A DNA stretch of 64,000 nucleotides from Jeongeupia sp. HS-3. GTDB lineage: Bacteria; Pseudomonadota; Gammaproteobacteria; Burkholderiales; Chitinibacteraceae. Shown piece after piece: positions 46,221 through 56,729 of the stretch (the first letter of the stretch is position 1; each line of letters opens with the position of its first letter). The notes beneath the pieces are model-generated. The model saw nothing but the letters and a program-made list of their open reading frames with translations. It made no database searches and was not told the origin of the DNA. The position numbers were made by a program, and so were the translations under genes. Location of the stretch: contig NZ_AP024094.1 of the NCBI RefSeq assembly GCF_015140455.1, positions 3,224,001-3,288,000 of the forward strand, in the 5' to 3' direction.

Positions 46221-46345
46221 TTGGGCTTCGCAGGCTCAGCCCAAATTCAGCATAACGGTGGATTGGCTTCGCCGAATGGCCCAATGCCAAGCCGTCCACC
46301 CTGTCAGCGACGTAGGGTGGATTCGGCGCGTAGCGACAATCCGCC
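46221..46345. repeat. Cluster of further palindromic repeats
   Basis: TTGGGCT/AGCCCAA form a 7-base-arm hairpin at 46221-46244. A GGTGGATT-type segment at 46258-46301 and a clear GGTGGATT/AATCCGCC hairpin at 46312-46345 follow. These are two short-palindrome types stacked after the epimerase gene. No gene is visible in 46131-46405. Confidence 0.65.
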
Positions 46346-46405
46346 GATTGCGAGCGTGCCCAAACTGATCCGACGGACCATGGATGATTCTTGATGTTGA
46401 TGCAG

Positions 46406-46891
46406 TTATTTAATGGCGTTGCTCATTGCTTTTAATTTTGGATTTAATGTGCCGTCCAGAATGTCGATGATTTGTCGTGCCTTTTCTTTGGGTTTGGGGC
46501 CTATCCGGCTATCGTTAACGATCATTAGCAAAACGCCCCTTGAATCATCAAATATGTTTAGTGCCGATGGAAAGGTAATGCTCCTTAAGTATTTTTTTAC
46601 TTTGTCATCATCACTTTTTTGCTCCATGCCAGCTGCGATGGCAACTTGGGTCGCAACGGAATCACATCGCTCTAGCAATCCCACAGTCACGGAATGCAGC
46701 ATCCAATACGTTACTCTTTCGTCCATCGGAGCCTGATTGATGGGCTGCAAAATCTCTTGCCTCAGCTTTTCCAGTTTTTTCTCGGCTTCAAGTAATACCA
46801 CTGCGTCAGATGCGGAGAAGGTATTTGCCATCGCAAATGCTGGATTTAAGAAAGTAAAAGTAACTACCAGTGTTGATATGATTTTTTTCAT
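46406..46891 (-). CDS. Hypothetical periplasmic protein, AT-richer than neighbours
   Basis: The family is not recognised. The 161-residue product has a signal peptide (MKKIISTLVVTFTFLNPAFA, cleavage near AMA) and an all-helical, charged mature part with one Cys. Its base composition is clearly lower in GC than the flanking operons, and it is bounded by palindromic repeats at 46141-46345 and 46935. This indicates a horizontally acquired orphan. Confidence 0.6.
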   Translation of the reverse strand: MKKIISTLVVTFTFLNPAFAMANTFSASDAVVLLEAEKKLEKLRQEILQPINQAPMDERVTYWMLHSVTVGLLERCDSVATQVAIAAGMEQKSDDDKVKKYLRSITFPSALNIFDDSRGVLLMIVNDSRIGPKPKEKARQIIDILDGTLNPKLKAMSNAIK

Positions 46892-46934
46892 TTGAAGCGG
46901 CTAACTATTTGGTGTGGATTGATGATACACGTAG

Positions 46935-46966
46935 CGCGTAGGTTGGGTTGAATGAAATGAAGCCCA
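46935..46966. repeat. Palindromic repeat, copy 2
   Basis: The 32-base element matches copy 1 with a few substitutions; arms GTTGGG and CCCAAC remain paired. It lies upstream of the 46406 gene and downstream of the 47065 gene. Confidence 0.85.
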
Positions 46967-47064
46967 ACATGCTTCATGTTCGATTCAAGCCGCCCACGAG
47001 CCTTGTAAAATCGGTCCAAGCGACGCGCGTTTTGTATTCGCTACTGACTCATGGGTAGCGTCGA

Positions 47065-47397
47065 TTACCTGGTAGAGAGAATTAGTCGCGACTTTAAGGC
47101 CAGATTCTTCAGTGCTTCCGGGATGTCAACGCCATTCGAATCAAATCGATGCGTTGTGCCATTGTTTGTCAGTACATTCAATATGTATGTATTTTTCCCT
47201 GCGCTTTTTTTGTCTTCTCGCCTCTTCAAGTAAACACTCACCAAGCCAGCAACCAATAAAGAAAACGCACTGCCAAGATAGTGATCCTCAGAGCTGGTTT
47301 CACTTTTTAGTCCGGTTGATACTTGATCAACCCACACAGCACTAATCTCAGCCAGATCAATCCGCACAGTTCCGATTTCAATAAATTCTTTTTCCAT
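47065..47397 (-). CDS. Hypothetical protein with one membrane helix
   Basis: The family is not recognised. The 110-residue product has an N-terminal beta-rich segment (FIEIGTVRIDLAEISAVWVD), one membrane helix (about 43-58: GSAFSLLVAGLVSVYL) and a C-terminal soluble part. It is AT-rich like the gene at 46406 and lies between two palindromic repeats. It is probably another acquired orphan. Confidence 0.5.
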   Translation of the reverse strand: MEKEFIEIGTVRIDLAEISAVWVDQVSTGLKSETSSEDHYLGSAFSLLVAGLVSVYLKRREDKKSAGKNTYILNVLTNNGTTHRFDSNGVDIPEALKNLALKSRLILSTR

Positions 47398-47470
47398 GAT
47401 TTATCCGTTTGGATTGATGGTTACGGAGAGGGTTGCTCGCTTTCCGTGTCATGAGCGAATGAAATGCGAT

Positions 47471-47496
47471 CTGACCGGCACCAGCCGGCTTTGCAG
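47471..47496. repeat. 26-base copy of the 3' end of the membrane-protein gene (left copy)
   Basis: The segment matches 48095-48120 at 25 of 26 bases in the same orientation. The right copy encodes the last codons of the gene at 48091. The two bracket the GNAT gene and repeat copy 3. Confidence 0.75.
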
Positions 47497-47498
47497 CG

Positions 47499-47530
47499 CG
47501 TAGGTTGGGCTGAATGAAATGGAGCCCAAC
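47499..47530. repeat. Palindromic repeat, copy 3
   Basis: The 32-base element has arms GTTGGGCT and AGCCCAAC. It lies directly after the 26-base duplicate and 6 bases before the GNAT stop. Confidence 0.85.
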
Positions 47531-47536
47531 ATGCTG

Positions 47537-48055
47537 CTATGCGCTAGTGTGCAATGCGAGCCGCATCAGAATCTCGTCATGCAGCTCGCCATCGACCAGC
47601 AAGGCATTCGGTTCGTGACCATAGCACCGGAATCCGGCCGATTCGTACAGCCTGAGTGCCGCGGTATTGCCGGCGTTGACGCTCAGGTTGATCTGGCGGA
47701 GATCGTTGACCGACTTTGCCAGCGCAATCGTTTCGTCGATGAGCGCCCCGGCTAGACCGCGCTGGCGGTAGCCGGGCGCAACGTACATGCCCCAGAGGAT
47801 GGCCTTGTGGCGCAGCTTGAGCATGCTTTCCCGACCCAGCCCGGCGGTGCCGACCAGCTCGTCACCGTCGAAGGCGCCAAACAGGCCGCGATCCGGCGCC
47901 GGTGCCAGTCTGGCTTCGATGGTCGCGATCGGATGGTCCTTTTCCGCTTCGTAGCTCGAACCGAAGGCCGATGGTGCGTCGCGCAGTGCGGAAAGTCTCA
48001 GCGCCTGATAGCGCGGCGCATCGGTCGGTATCAGGCGGCGAATCGTCGTGGTCAT
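47537..48055 (-). CDS. GNAT-family N-acetyltransferase
   Basis: The 172-residue acetyltransferase has TIRRLIPTDAPRYQALRLSA at the N-terminus, the acetyl-CoA motif VAPGYRQRGLAGALIDETI (Arg/Gln-x-x-Gly-x-Ala) and the C-terminal NTAALRLYESAGF. The ATG at 48055 is chosen; the open frame runs further upstream but overlaps the membrane-protein gene. A 26-base direct repeat flanks the gene, so it may be a separately acquired unit. Substrate unknown. Confidence 0.85.
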   Translation of the reverse strand: MTTTIRRLIPTDAPRYQALRLSALRDAPSAFGSSYEAEKDHPIATIEARLAPAPDRGLFGAFDGDELVGTAGLGRESMLKLRHKAILWGMYVAPGYRQRGLAGALIDETIALAKSVNDLRQINLSVNAGNTAALRLYESAGFRCYGHEPNALLVDGELHDEILMRLALHTSA

Positions 48056-48090
48056 GGCGTGGTCTCGGGGGCCGTTGGTTTGGAAGGGGC

Positions 48091-49125
48091 TTACCTGACC
48101 GGCGCCAGCCGGCTTTGCAGTGATGCCGGAAGGCGCCCGATCAAAAAAGCCCGGCTCGGCTGCCAGAACGCCGACAGCAGCAACAGCGCCGCGCCGATCA
48201 GCAGCGCCGTGGTGGCAAAACCGAGGCTGACGACGCCGTATTGCTTGAGCAGGGCGCTGAACGCGTACAACACGTAGCCGAGCGCCGAGACCATCAGCGC
48301 GCGGCGGTCGATGCACAGCGAGACCAGCGCGATGCCGACGTAGAGCACGACCACGGCGATGGCCTGCGGGACGCCGACTTCACCGTCGGTGACGCCGAGC
48401 GACAGGAACACCGGATGGACCAGCAGCGGCGCGGCGAGCAGGTGCAGCCAGAAGGCGACATCGGAGCGGCGGGTCTGGCGGGCGGTGTCGCTGGCGTCCC
48501 AGCGCATCGCAAAGGCGAACACCGCAATGCCGGCGACGAGCAGCAGCGGCGTCATTACGCTATCAACAGCGGGCAGTACCGAGCGGATCAGCGCGATCGC
48601 GCAGGCGGCGGCGGCCGCTGCGACGCAGGCGATGGTGATCGGCACCTGAAAGCGTCGCCAGTGGAGCCAGGTCGCCACCCCGGCCAGCAGGCTGGCGAGC
48701 GCGACCGCCGCGGCTGGCGCATGCCGCATCATCCCTTCGACAGTGCCGCCGGCAAGGGCCGGGCCGGCGAGATTCAGCCCGGCCGAAAACACGCTACCGG
48801 CAAACGCCAGCAGCAGCACGATCGCCGGCAACGCCATGCGCCGCTGGCGCACGAAGAATTCGGCCAGCCCCCAGGCGGCGGCTGCGGTGGCGAGTGCGCC
48901 GAGCAGCGGGGTGACGCTGCCGGCGATCCACGACACCGAGACCAGCAGCAGCGTGCAGGCGATGACGACGAAGATGTCGTTGAAGCCGGTGATCAGCCGG
49001 AACTGTTCCTCGTCGGCAATCGGCGTCTGCCGGCGCGAAGCGACGTGGTCGCGGAAGGCGGTGGCGGTGTCATTGCTGAGGATGCCAGCCGAAACGGCAT
49101 CGGCCAGATCGTCGTCGGTATACAT
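48091..49125 (-). CDS. Multi-pass membrane protein, possibly DUF2157-like
   Basis: The 344-residue protein has a short soluble N-terminus (about 1-45) and about ten hydrophobic segments. The layout resembles DUF2157 proteins, but the match is by architecture and is not certain. Function unknown. The last codons (encoding LQSRLAPVR) are duplicated at 47471-47496. Confidence 0.55.
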   Translation of the reverse strand: MYTDDDLADAVSAGILSNDTATAFRDHVASRRQTPIADEEQFRLITGFNDIFVVIACTLLLVSVSWIAGSVTPLLGALATAAAAWGLAEFFVRQRRMALPAIVLLLAFAGSVFSAGLNLAGPALAGGTVEGMMRHAPAAAVALASLLAGVATWLHWRRFQVPITIACVAAAAAACAIALIRSVLPAVDSVMTPLLLVAGIAVFAFAMRWDASDTARQTRRSDVAFWLHLLAAPLLVHPVFLSLGVTDGEVGVPQAIAVVVLYVGIALVSLCIDRRALMVSALGYVLYAFSALLKQYGVVSLGFATTALLIGAALLLLSAFWQPSRAFLIGRLPASLQSRLAPVR

Positions 49126-49227
49126 GGATACAGAGTTCCGTGACAGAAAAGGGTCAGCATACCCACTGCGCCGGCTGGCGTCAGGCCAGCGTCGGCACCG
49201 GCAGTGTCTTCACGGCCACCGTGATCA

Positions 49228-49617
49228 TCAGAGGCCGCTGATCCATTGCTGCAGGAAGCGGTTTTGCCCGGTCAGCGCAAAAACACCCGCGACAATCGCA
49301 CCCACATAGGCACCGGTTGCGAAGGACTTGTGGCGCGGGATGTGCCGCTGCCTGATGGCGTGGGTCGACGCGCCGACGCAGAACAGCACCCAGAGCGACA
49401 GCAGGTGGATAGCGCTGAGCCCGAGCCAGACCGCCGCTGCGCTGTGCAGCCAGAACGACGAAACGGCGACGATGACCATCGCCAGCATCCAGGACCAGCC
49501 GACCAGCCGGTGCAATCGCGTGCCCTTGCGAAACAGCAACTGGCTGGTGCCCGCGGCGATTACCCACGCCGCGGCGCTCAGGTGGATTGCGCCGGGAAGA
49601 TCGAGCATTGCACTCAT
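49228..49617 (-). CDS. DUF2306-like membrane protein
   Basis: The 129-residue protein has four predicted helices, His residues near the helix ends and the segment RKGTRLHRLVGWSWMLAMVI, the pattern of DUF2306 membrane proteins. Function unknown. It is 68 bases from the MFS gene on the same strand. Confidence 0.7.
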   Translation of the reverse strand: MSAMLDLPGAIHLSAAAWVIAAGTSQLLFRKGTRLHRLVGWSWMLAMVIVAVSSFWLHSAAAVWLGLSAIHLLSLWVLFCVGASTHAIRQRHIPRHKSFATGAYVGAIVAGVFALTGQNRFLQQWISGL

Positions 49618-49685
49618 CTGAATCCGCTACTCCGTTGGGGTGAGATCACGCATGCCTGGCATGGCGCGGCACGCAGGGCTGGCGC

Positions 49686-50900
49686 TCAGTCGAGCTGCCG
49701 CACCGTCGGAATCCTCACCGCAATGGCGATCATCAGTACCGCCATGGTCAGCCCGAACGCCGGCATGATCACGCGGATGTCGACATGCAGCGCCAGCAGC
49801 GCGGTGACCATTGCGTAGGAGATCGGCGACAGCCCCATCGATGCCATGGTGTTCAGGCTCATCACCCGGCCGATCTTGCTGCGCTCGGTGTACTGCTGCA
49901 GCACCGACATCATCGGCACATTGTTGGCGACCACGCCCATGCCGAGCGCGAACTGCAAGGCGATCGCCAGCGGTATCCAGCCGGTGAACGCTTGCGCGCC
50001 GAGCACGATGCCTTCGAGCACGATCACCACGATGATGATCATCAACCGCTTCCTGGTCGGCGGAAACAGCGTCAGCAGCGTGCCGCCGACGACCATGCCG
50101 GCGGCCATGGCGCTTTGCAGGTAAGACAGCGTGCTGGCCTGACCATCGAGATGATCGGTGACGATGATCGGAATCCCCAGCCCCAGCGGCCCCATGAACA
50201 AGAGGTTGGCGATCGCATAGATCAGCATCAGCGAGCGCAGCGCCGGCGTTTTCAGCGCGTACTGGACGCCTTCCTTCATCTCGGTCAGCAGATGGCGGGC
50301 TTCTTGACGGGCGAGCACCGGCGCTTCCTTGACCAGCAGAGTGAACGCCACCCCGGCCAGCAGCAGGGCGCCGGTGAGGGTGAAGATCCATTCGTAGCTC
50401 AAGGTGGCCAGCAGCACGCCGCCGAGCACCGGGCCGAACACGAGGCCGATCTGGTTGGTGGTGAGCATGATCGAATTGGCGCGCATCAGATCCCGCTCTT
50501 GCACGATGCCGGGCAGGAGCGCGTCGCGCGCCGGCCAGAAGAAGGCATCCAGCGCGCCGTACACAAAGGCGAACACCGTCATCGCCCAGATATTGAGCAG
50601 GCCGGCATGCAGCAGGCCAACCAGCGACAGCACCGCGATCACGCGCAGGCCGAGCGAGAACGAAATGATGCGGCTGCGGCGCATCCGGTCGGCGACCACG
50701 CCGCCGATTGCCATCAGTGCGATGCGCGGCACCGAGCCGGCGATCATCACCAGGCCAAGCTGTTCCTTGGCGCCGAGGGTTTTCACCACGTACCAGGTTT
50801 CGGCGAGCATGGCGACGGCGAGCGCCAGATTGCCGATGACGCTCGCAAGCCAGATGAACAGGAAATTGCGGTTGCGCAAAAGTGGCGGGGCTTCGGTCAT
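49686..50900 (-). CDS. MFS transporter, probable drug/metabolite exporter
   Basis: The 404-residue protein has twelve predicted helices and the loop between helices 2 and 3 reads GGVVADRMRRSR, the MFS motif A. It resembles the Bcr/EntS-like group of exporters. The substrate is unknown. It is divergent from pgk. Confidence 0.88.
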   Translation of the reverse strand: MTEAPPLLRNRNFLFIWLASVIGNLALAVAMLAETWYVVKTLGAKEQLGLVMIAGSVPRIALMAIGGVVADRMRRSRIISFSLGLRVIAVLSLVGLLHAGLLNIWAMTVFAFVYGALDAFFWPARDALLPGIVQERDLMRANSIMLTTNQIGLVFGPVLGGVLLATLSYEWIFTLTGALLLAGVAFTLLVKEAPVLARQEARHLLTEMKEGVQYALKTPALRSLMLIYAIANLLFMGPLGLGIPIIVTDHLDGQASTLSYLQSAMAAGMVVGGTLLTLFPPTRKRLMIIIVVIVLEGIVLGAQAFTGWIPLAIALQFALGMGVVANNVPMMSVLQQYTERSKIGRVMSLNTMASMGLSPISYAMVTALLALHVDIRVIMPAFGLTMAVLMIAIAVRIPTVRQLD

Positions 50901-51066
50901 GGGGGGGTCAGGGCGCTATGCTAGAATTTTTTGATCAACGCATTTTAATCCTGCTTATCTGCCCGCGATGTCCCGTCCGGGCCGTCTGACAAGGTGGGCA
51001 AACTCCAGCTGAGCGCATGGCCGGATAAGCGCCGACTTCTCACCGCCAATACCAAGGAACAACGTC

Positions 51067-52242
<1,176 letters not shown>

Positions 52243-52256
52243 TCGCCGTCCCTCCG

Positions 52257-52286
52257 AAAAAGCCGGCCGTGTGCCGGCTTTTTTTT
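52257..52286 (+). terminator. pgk terminator
   Basis: AAGCCGGC, a CGTGT loop and GCCGGCTT form a hairpin followed by eight T, 15 bases past the pgk stop. Confidence 0.9.
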
Positions 52287-52354
52287 GTTTCTGCCGCAGG
52301 CCCCGGCCAACAGTGATTGCGGCCGCATTCGACGGCCGATCACGGAGATGAGAC

Positions 52355-53599
52355 ATGAAGCCGAATTTACTGCTGTCGCCGGCCCTGCTGGCGCTGGCAC
52401 TGACCGCCCCGCCGGTCTTCGCCTGCCAGCCCCCGCCGCCGGCCCCGAGCGGTGCTCCGGCACCCGTTCCGGCGACGGTAGCCGTCCAGGCGAACTGGTA
52501 TCCGGACATCTCGTATCAGGCCGGTGAACGGGTCAGCTACCAGTGGAAGGTTTACGTCGCGAACTGGTGGAACCAGAACGACCCGCCGGGCGGCAGCAGC
52601 GGCGCGTGGCGGCTGGAGAATCGCGGGCTGGCATGGTCGGCGAACAACGTCTATCAGCAGGGCGACGAGGTCAGCCATCTGGGCTATCGCTACCGCGCCA
52701 AATGGTGGACGCAGAACGAGGTGCCGGGCAGCAGCGAATGGGGCGCGTGGGAGCAGGTCGGCTCGGTGACGCCGGTTCCCGTGCCGTCACCCACGTCGGT
52801 ACCGACGCCTACCGGTTGCCCGAGCTGGCCGAGCACGCCGACGCCAACCCCAGTGCCGACACCCGCACCACCGACGAATCTGGCGGTCATCGAAGCGCCG
52901 GTCGTCAGCGGCGACAGCGTCAGCTTCAACTGGCAATCGACCAACTGGCAAAGCCCGCAGGATTGGAGTGTCTACGACGACAGCTACACGATCGCCGCGG
53001 GTAATCCCGAGTGGCTGGCGGTGCACCAGTCGCCGTTCTACCGCCACGCCAACACCTTCCGCGGCCTGTGGACCGGCAAGCACCGCTTCCGGGTCGAACT
53101 GTGCAGTCTCACGCCGCTCAATACCGGCGATTGCCGGCTGAGCGAGCCGGTCGAGGTCGACATCGCCTACGGCATCGATCAGCAGCTGAAGGCGCAGGGC
53201 GACTTTATGGCCATCCAGGGGCAGAGGCCGATCATCGACCTGTTGTTCGACGATCAAAAGCGGCCCTCGGCCGTCTACCTGCAGCAGCGCGTCGACCACC
53301 CGGATGCATGGATGAAGCGGGTGACGGTGACGATCAACGGTCAGCCGTACTTCGACGGTGAAGTGTTTGGCGCCTCGGCGGAGATGGAACCGTGCGATTG
53401 GGTCAATCCGAGCAACCAGTGTGTCGTGGTGCACCGGATCCAGCGCGTCCGGCACGATCTCGACGGCAAGCGCTACGGCGCGGTCATTTTGCCGCCGCTG
53501 CCCGATGGCCAGAACAGCATCGAGGTGAAGATCACCTACGCCGATGGTCGCGTTTATCCGGCGCCGATGCACGTCTCTCTGCCGCTGGTCACGCAGTAA
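52355..53599 (+). CDS. Secreted tandem-CBM5/12 chitin-binding protein without a recognised catalytic domain
   Basis: The 414-residue precursor has a signal peptide ending near FA-Cys24. Two CBM5/12-type modules follow (about 47-90: NWYPDISYQAGERVSYQWKV; about 92-136: AWSANNVYQQGDEVSHLGYR), each with the aromatic WW pair that binds chitin. A Pro/Thr spacer (about 138-172) leads to a ~240-residue beta-rich region that may include an Fn3-like domain (about 173-262) and a C-terminal domain with four Cys. GGAG precedes the ATG. It sits between pgk and fba with its own terminator. Role inferred: adhesion to chitin or scaffolding. Confidence 0.8.
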   Translation: MKPNLLLSPALLALALTAPPVFACQPPPPAPSGAPAPVPATVAVQANWYPDISYQAGERVSYQWKVYVANWWNQNDPPGGSSGAWRLENRGLAWSANNVYQQGDEVSHLGYRYRAKWWTQNEVPGSSEWGAWEQVGSVTPVPVPSPTSVPTPTGCPSWPSTPTPTPVPTPAPPTNLAVIEAPVVSGDSVSFNWQSTNWQSPQDWSVYDDSYTIAAGNPEWLAVHQSPFYRHANTFRGLWTGKHRFRVELCSLTPLNTGDCRLSEPVEVDIAYGIDQQLKAQGDFMAIQGQRPIIDLLFDDQKRPSAVYLQQRVDHPDAWMKRVTVTINGQPYFDGEVFGASAEMEPCDWVNPSNQCVVVHRIQRVRHDLDGKRYGAVILPPLPDGQNSIEVKITYADGRVYPAPMHVSLPLVTQ

Positions 53600-53620
53600 G
53601 CCGCGCTCGGTTATGATCGA

Positions 53621-53647
53621 CGCCGGTCTGATGGCCGGCGTTTTTTT
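53621..53647 (+). terminator. Terminator after the tandem-CBM gene
   Basis: CGCCGG and CCGGCG arms with an 8-base loop are followed by seven T, 22 bases past the stop at 53599. Confidence 0.85.
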
Positions 53648-53704
53648 GCACCTGGCGACTGGGCCGGGTTCGGACCAGCCGGTTTACCGTTTGAGGATGC
53701 AGAA

Positions 53705-54589
53705 ATGAAAAAATGGATCGTTGCCGCGCTGTGCTGCGCGAGCACCCTGGCGCAGGCCGCCGAAAGCGTCATCGAAGCCGCGCTGGCCAAGCAGGATTAC
53801 GCGCTGGCATTTGCATCGGCGACCGCCGACGTCAAGGACGGCAGCGCAAGCGACTGGACGCGCTTGCAGCTGGCGCAGCTGTATCAGCGCGGCCTTGGCA
53901 CACCGGCCGACAGCAATGCGGCGATCCGGCTGCTGACGCCGCTGGCCGAGAAAGACAACGTCGATGCGCAACTGCTGCTCTCGGCCACGCTGGCCGCGCG
54001 CGTGACCGCCGGGCTGGTGCAGGCCGACGGCAAGCTTGATCCGGCACGCTACAAGGCACTGGCGGCCAGGCCGCTATCGGCACGCAACGATGACCGGCGC
54101 GCGGCCGAATGGCTGTGGCGTGCCGCCGAGGCGGGGCAAGCCGATGCGGTGCAGGCGGTGGCGCAAGAGCTGGCCGGTAGCGTCAACGGCGTATCGCCGC
54201 AGGAAACCGCGCTGTGGTTCGAGAAGGCCGGCAAGGCGGACTGGCTGCTGCCGCTGAAAGCCAACGCTTCGCTGACCTCGCTGAAACTGCGCCGCGACGT
54301 GATCCGCGATGAAACGCTGGGCCAGCGACTGGAAGCCGTCGCACGCAAGGCGCAGTGCATCGATGAAAATCTGGCGCTGAAAGACGTGCGTATCGCCAAA
54401 CCGCTCAGCGATGCCGCTTATCTGACCCTCGATTTCCAGCCACCGGTTCGCTATAAGCTGATTACCGGCCATTGGCAGGAAACCTGGATTTTCGCCGCTT
54501 GTGACAAGACCTTCCCGATTGACGTGAGCTTTACCGCCGACGGCATGGGCGGTGCGCGTTACGAGATCGTGCCGGTCGCTGCAAAGTAG
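53705..54589 (+). CDS. Exported Sel1-like repeat protein
   Basis: The 294-residue precursor has a signal peptide (MKKWIVAALCCASTLAQAA). Helical Sel1/TPR-like units follow (LAQLYQRGLGTPADSNAAIR, AAEWLWRAAEAGQADAVQAV, ETALWFEKAGKADWLLPLKA), then a C-terminal domain of about 90 residues with two Cys. Such solenoids bind proteins in the periplasm. Partner unknown. It appears monocistronic, between the tandem-CBM gene and fba. Confidence 0.75.
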   Translation: MKKWIVAALCCASTLAQAAESVIEAALAKQDYALAFASATADVKDGSASDWTRLQLAQLYQRGLGTPADSNAAIRLLTPLAEKDNVDAQLLLSATLAARVTAGLVQADGKLDPARYKALAARPLSARNDDRRAAEWLWRAAEAGQADAVQAVAQELAGSVNGVSPQETALWFEKAGKADWLLPLKANASLTSLKLRRDVIRDETLGQRLEAVARKAQCIDENLALKDVRIAKPLSDAAYLTLDFQPPVRYKLITGHWQETWIFAACDKTFPIDVSFTADGMGGARYEIVPVAAK

Positions 54590-54833
54590 TGTTTCCGGGG
54601 CAAATTGGTCTGCCTGATGGCTGGCGCCGATATGGGTATATCCATCAGTGGATTGATTAATAAGGGATTTATTGGCCGGTTTCTTCCGGGTAAGGCAAAC
54701 GACTGGTTTCAGTGCTTTCCCGAATGAGAGTATCCCGAATGCCGAATGTCCCGATTGGGGCAGGCCATGACGAGGGGCTAAAGTGGCGTGATGCAATGCA
54801 ACACGGCCCCGCTGCCGCTACCGGAGAGACCCC

Positions 54834-55865
54834 ATGCCCCTCGTCGCATTACGCCCCTTGCTCGACCACGCTGCCGAAAACGGTTATGGCGTACCGGCGT
54901 TCAACGTCAACAACCTTGAGCAGGTGCAGGCCATCCTGCAGGCCGCCGCCGCGACCGACAGCCCGGTGATCCTGCAAGCCAGCGCCGGCGCGCGCAAATA
55001 CGCCGGCGAAACCTTCCTCAAGCAATTGATCGAAGGCGCCGTCGCCAGCTATCCGAACCTGCCGATCGTGATGCATCAGGATCATGGCGTCAGCCCGGCC
55101 GTGTGCATGACCGCGATCAAGCTCGGCTTCTCCAGCGTGATGATGGACGGCTCGCTGATGAGCGACGGCAAAACCCCGGCCGATTACGATTACAACGTCG
55201 GCGTCACCCGCCAGGTCGTCGAAATGGCGCACGCTTGCGGCGTCTCGGTCGAAGGCGAGCTGGGCTGCCTCGGTCGTCTGGATACCGGCATGGGCGAGGC
55301 CGAAGACGGCGTCGGTGCCGACCGCAAGCTCTCGCACGAGGAGTTGCTGACCGACCCGAAGCAGGCGCGCGATTTTGTCGCCGCCACCGGTGTCGACGCG
55401 CTGGCGATCGCCATCGGCACCAGCCACGGTGCGTACAAGTTCTCCAAGCCGCCGACCGGCGATGTACTGGCGATCGACCGCGTCCGCGCCATTCATATCG
55501 CCATCCCGAACACCCACCTGGTGATGCACGGCAGCTCCAGCGTGCCGCAGGAATTGCTTGCCGAGCTGCGCGAATTTGGCGGTGAACTCAAGCCGACCTG
55601 GGGCGTGCCGGTCGAGGAAATCCAGAAGGCGATCTACTTCGGCGTTCGCAAAATCAATATCGATACCGATCTGCGTCTGGCGATGACCGGTGCCATCCGC
55701 AAGCATTTCGCCACCCACCCGGCCGATTTCGACCCGCGTGCCTACCTGAAGCCGGCGATCGCGGCGATGCGCAAGGTGTGCGAAGACCGTTACCTTGCCT
55801 TCGGCGCCGCCGGGCAGGCCTCGCTTTTTTTGCAAAGGCATAACGTGATCCAGCTGGCCGCCTGA
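54834..55865 (+). CDS. fba: Class II fructose-bisphosphate aldolase
   Basis: The 343-residue zinc-dependent aldolase cleaves fructose-1,6-bisphosphate. Class II motifs are clear: [20 protein letters not shown] with zinc-binding His, [32 protein letters not shown] and [19 protein letters not shown] precedes the ATG. It is followed by a strong terminator. It belongs with pgk in glycolysis. Confidence 0.97.
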   Translation: MPLVALRPLLDHAAENGYGVPAFNVNNLEQVQAILQAAAATDSPVILQASAGARKYAGETFLKQLIEGAVASYPNLPIVMHQDHGVSPAVCMTAIKLGFSSVMMDGSLMSDGKTPADYDYNVGVTRQVVEMAHACGVSVEGELGCLGRLDTGMGEAEDGVGADRKLSHEELLTDPKQARDFVAATGVDALAIAIGTSHGAYKFSKPPTGDVLAIDRVRAIHIAIPNTHLVMHGSSSVPQELLAELREFGGELKPTWGVPVEEIQKAIYFGVRKINIDTDLRLAMTGAIRKHFATHPADFDPRAYLKPAIAAMRKVCEDRYLAFGAAGQASLFLQRHNVIQLAA

Positions 55866-55883
55866 TTGCGCATGGCCGATCTG

Positions 55884-55915
55884 AAAACAGCGCGAGCGTG
55901 AGCTCGCGCTGTTTT
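55884..55915 (+). terminator. fba terminator
   Basis: AAAACAGCGCGAGC, a GTGA loop and the complementary arm ending in TTTT form a 14-base stem 19 bases past the fba stop. Confidence 0.9.
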
Positions 55916-55993
55916 AGCGTGTGAATGACCGATGGGCGAGTGTCCGGCTCGCCAGCCTGCGTGCCCGCGCCGGCTTGTGCGATAATTGCCTTC

Positions 55994-56551
55994 ATGGACC
56001 TCGACCTTTCCCGCCACTTCCTGATCGCGATGCCGTCGCTGGCAGACCCGATCTTTGCCAAGACCTTGACCTTTGTCTGCGACCATAACGACAAGGGCGC
56101 GATGGGCGTGATCGTCAACCGGCCGGTCGGCATGACGCTGACAACCCTGTTCGAGCAGCTCGACGTTGAACTGCATCGCCCGGATGTGGCCGATCTGCCG
56201 GTTTGTTTCGGCGGACCGGTGCAAACCGATCGTGGCTTCGTGCTGCATTCGCCGCTGGGTGACTGGCAGTCGACCTTGCCGGTCTCGGACGATATGGGCC
56301 TGACGACCTCGAAGGACATCCTGCTGGCCGTTGGCGAAGGCGGAGGGCCAGAGCGGATGTTCGTGACGCTCGGCTACGCCGGCTGGGAGGCGGGTCAGCT
56401 TGAGGCCGAGCTGGGGCAAAACAGCTGGATTTCGGTTCAGGCCGATCCGGAAATCATCTTCGCCCTGCCGGCCGAAGAACGTTACGACGCTGCGCTGAAA
56501 TTGCTCGGCATCGATGTGGCCATGCTCTCGGACGAAGCCGGCCACGCATGA
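55994..56551 (+). CDS. YqgE/AlgH family (UPF0301) protein
   Basis: The 185-residue protein begins [20 protein letters not shown] and has the conserved NRPVGMTL and [14 protein letters not shown] segments. The molecular function of the family is not settled. It precedes ruvX (yqgF), the usual gene order. The ATG at 55994 gives the normal family length. Confidence 0.92.
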   Translation: MDLDLSRHFLIAMPSLADPIFAKTLTFVCDHNDKGAMGVIVNRPVGMTLTTLFEQLDVELHRPDVADLPVCFGGPVQTDRGFVLHSPLGDWQSTLPVSDDMGLTTSKDILLAVGEGGGPERMFVTLGYAGWEAGQLEAELGQNSWISVQADPEIIFALPAEERYDAALKLLGIDVAMLSDEAGHA

Positions 56552-56729
56552 AAATTCATCGATCCGACTACTGCGCGAACGAATGGATCGCGTCGTGCGC
56601 TGCTCGACATCCTCATGGCCCATATGGCCATTCCGGTGTCTGCGCTGCTGCTCCTTGCCCTTCGTCCGCTCGCTACGTCGGCTCGACGAATTTTGAATTC
56701 GGCCGGCTCGCTCGGGTGAGTCCAAAAGC

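Noticed and set aside
46141-47530. Palindromic repeats as integron attC sites with gene cassettes
   Set aside because: The arms are GTTGGGC first and GCCCAAC second, the reverse of the RYYYAAC-to-GTTRRRY order of attC. The elements are only 32 bases, and no integrase is in the window. A generic repetitive palindrome is the simpler reading.
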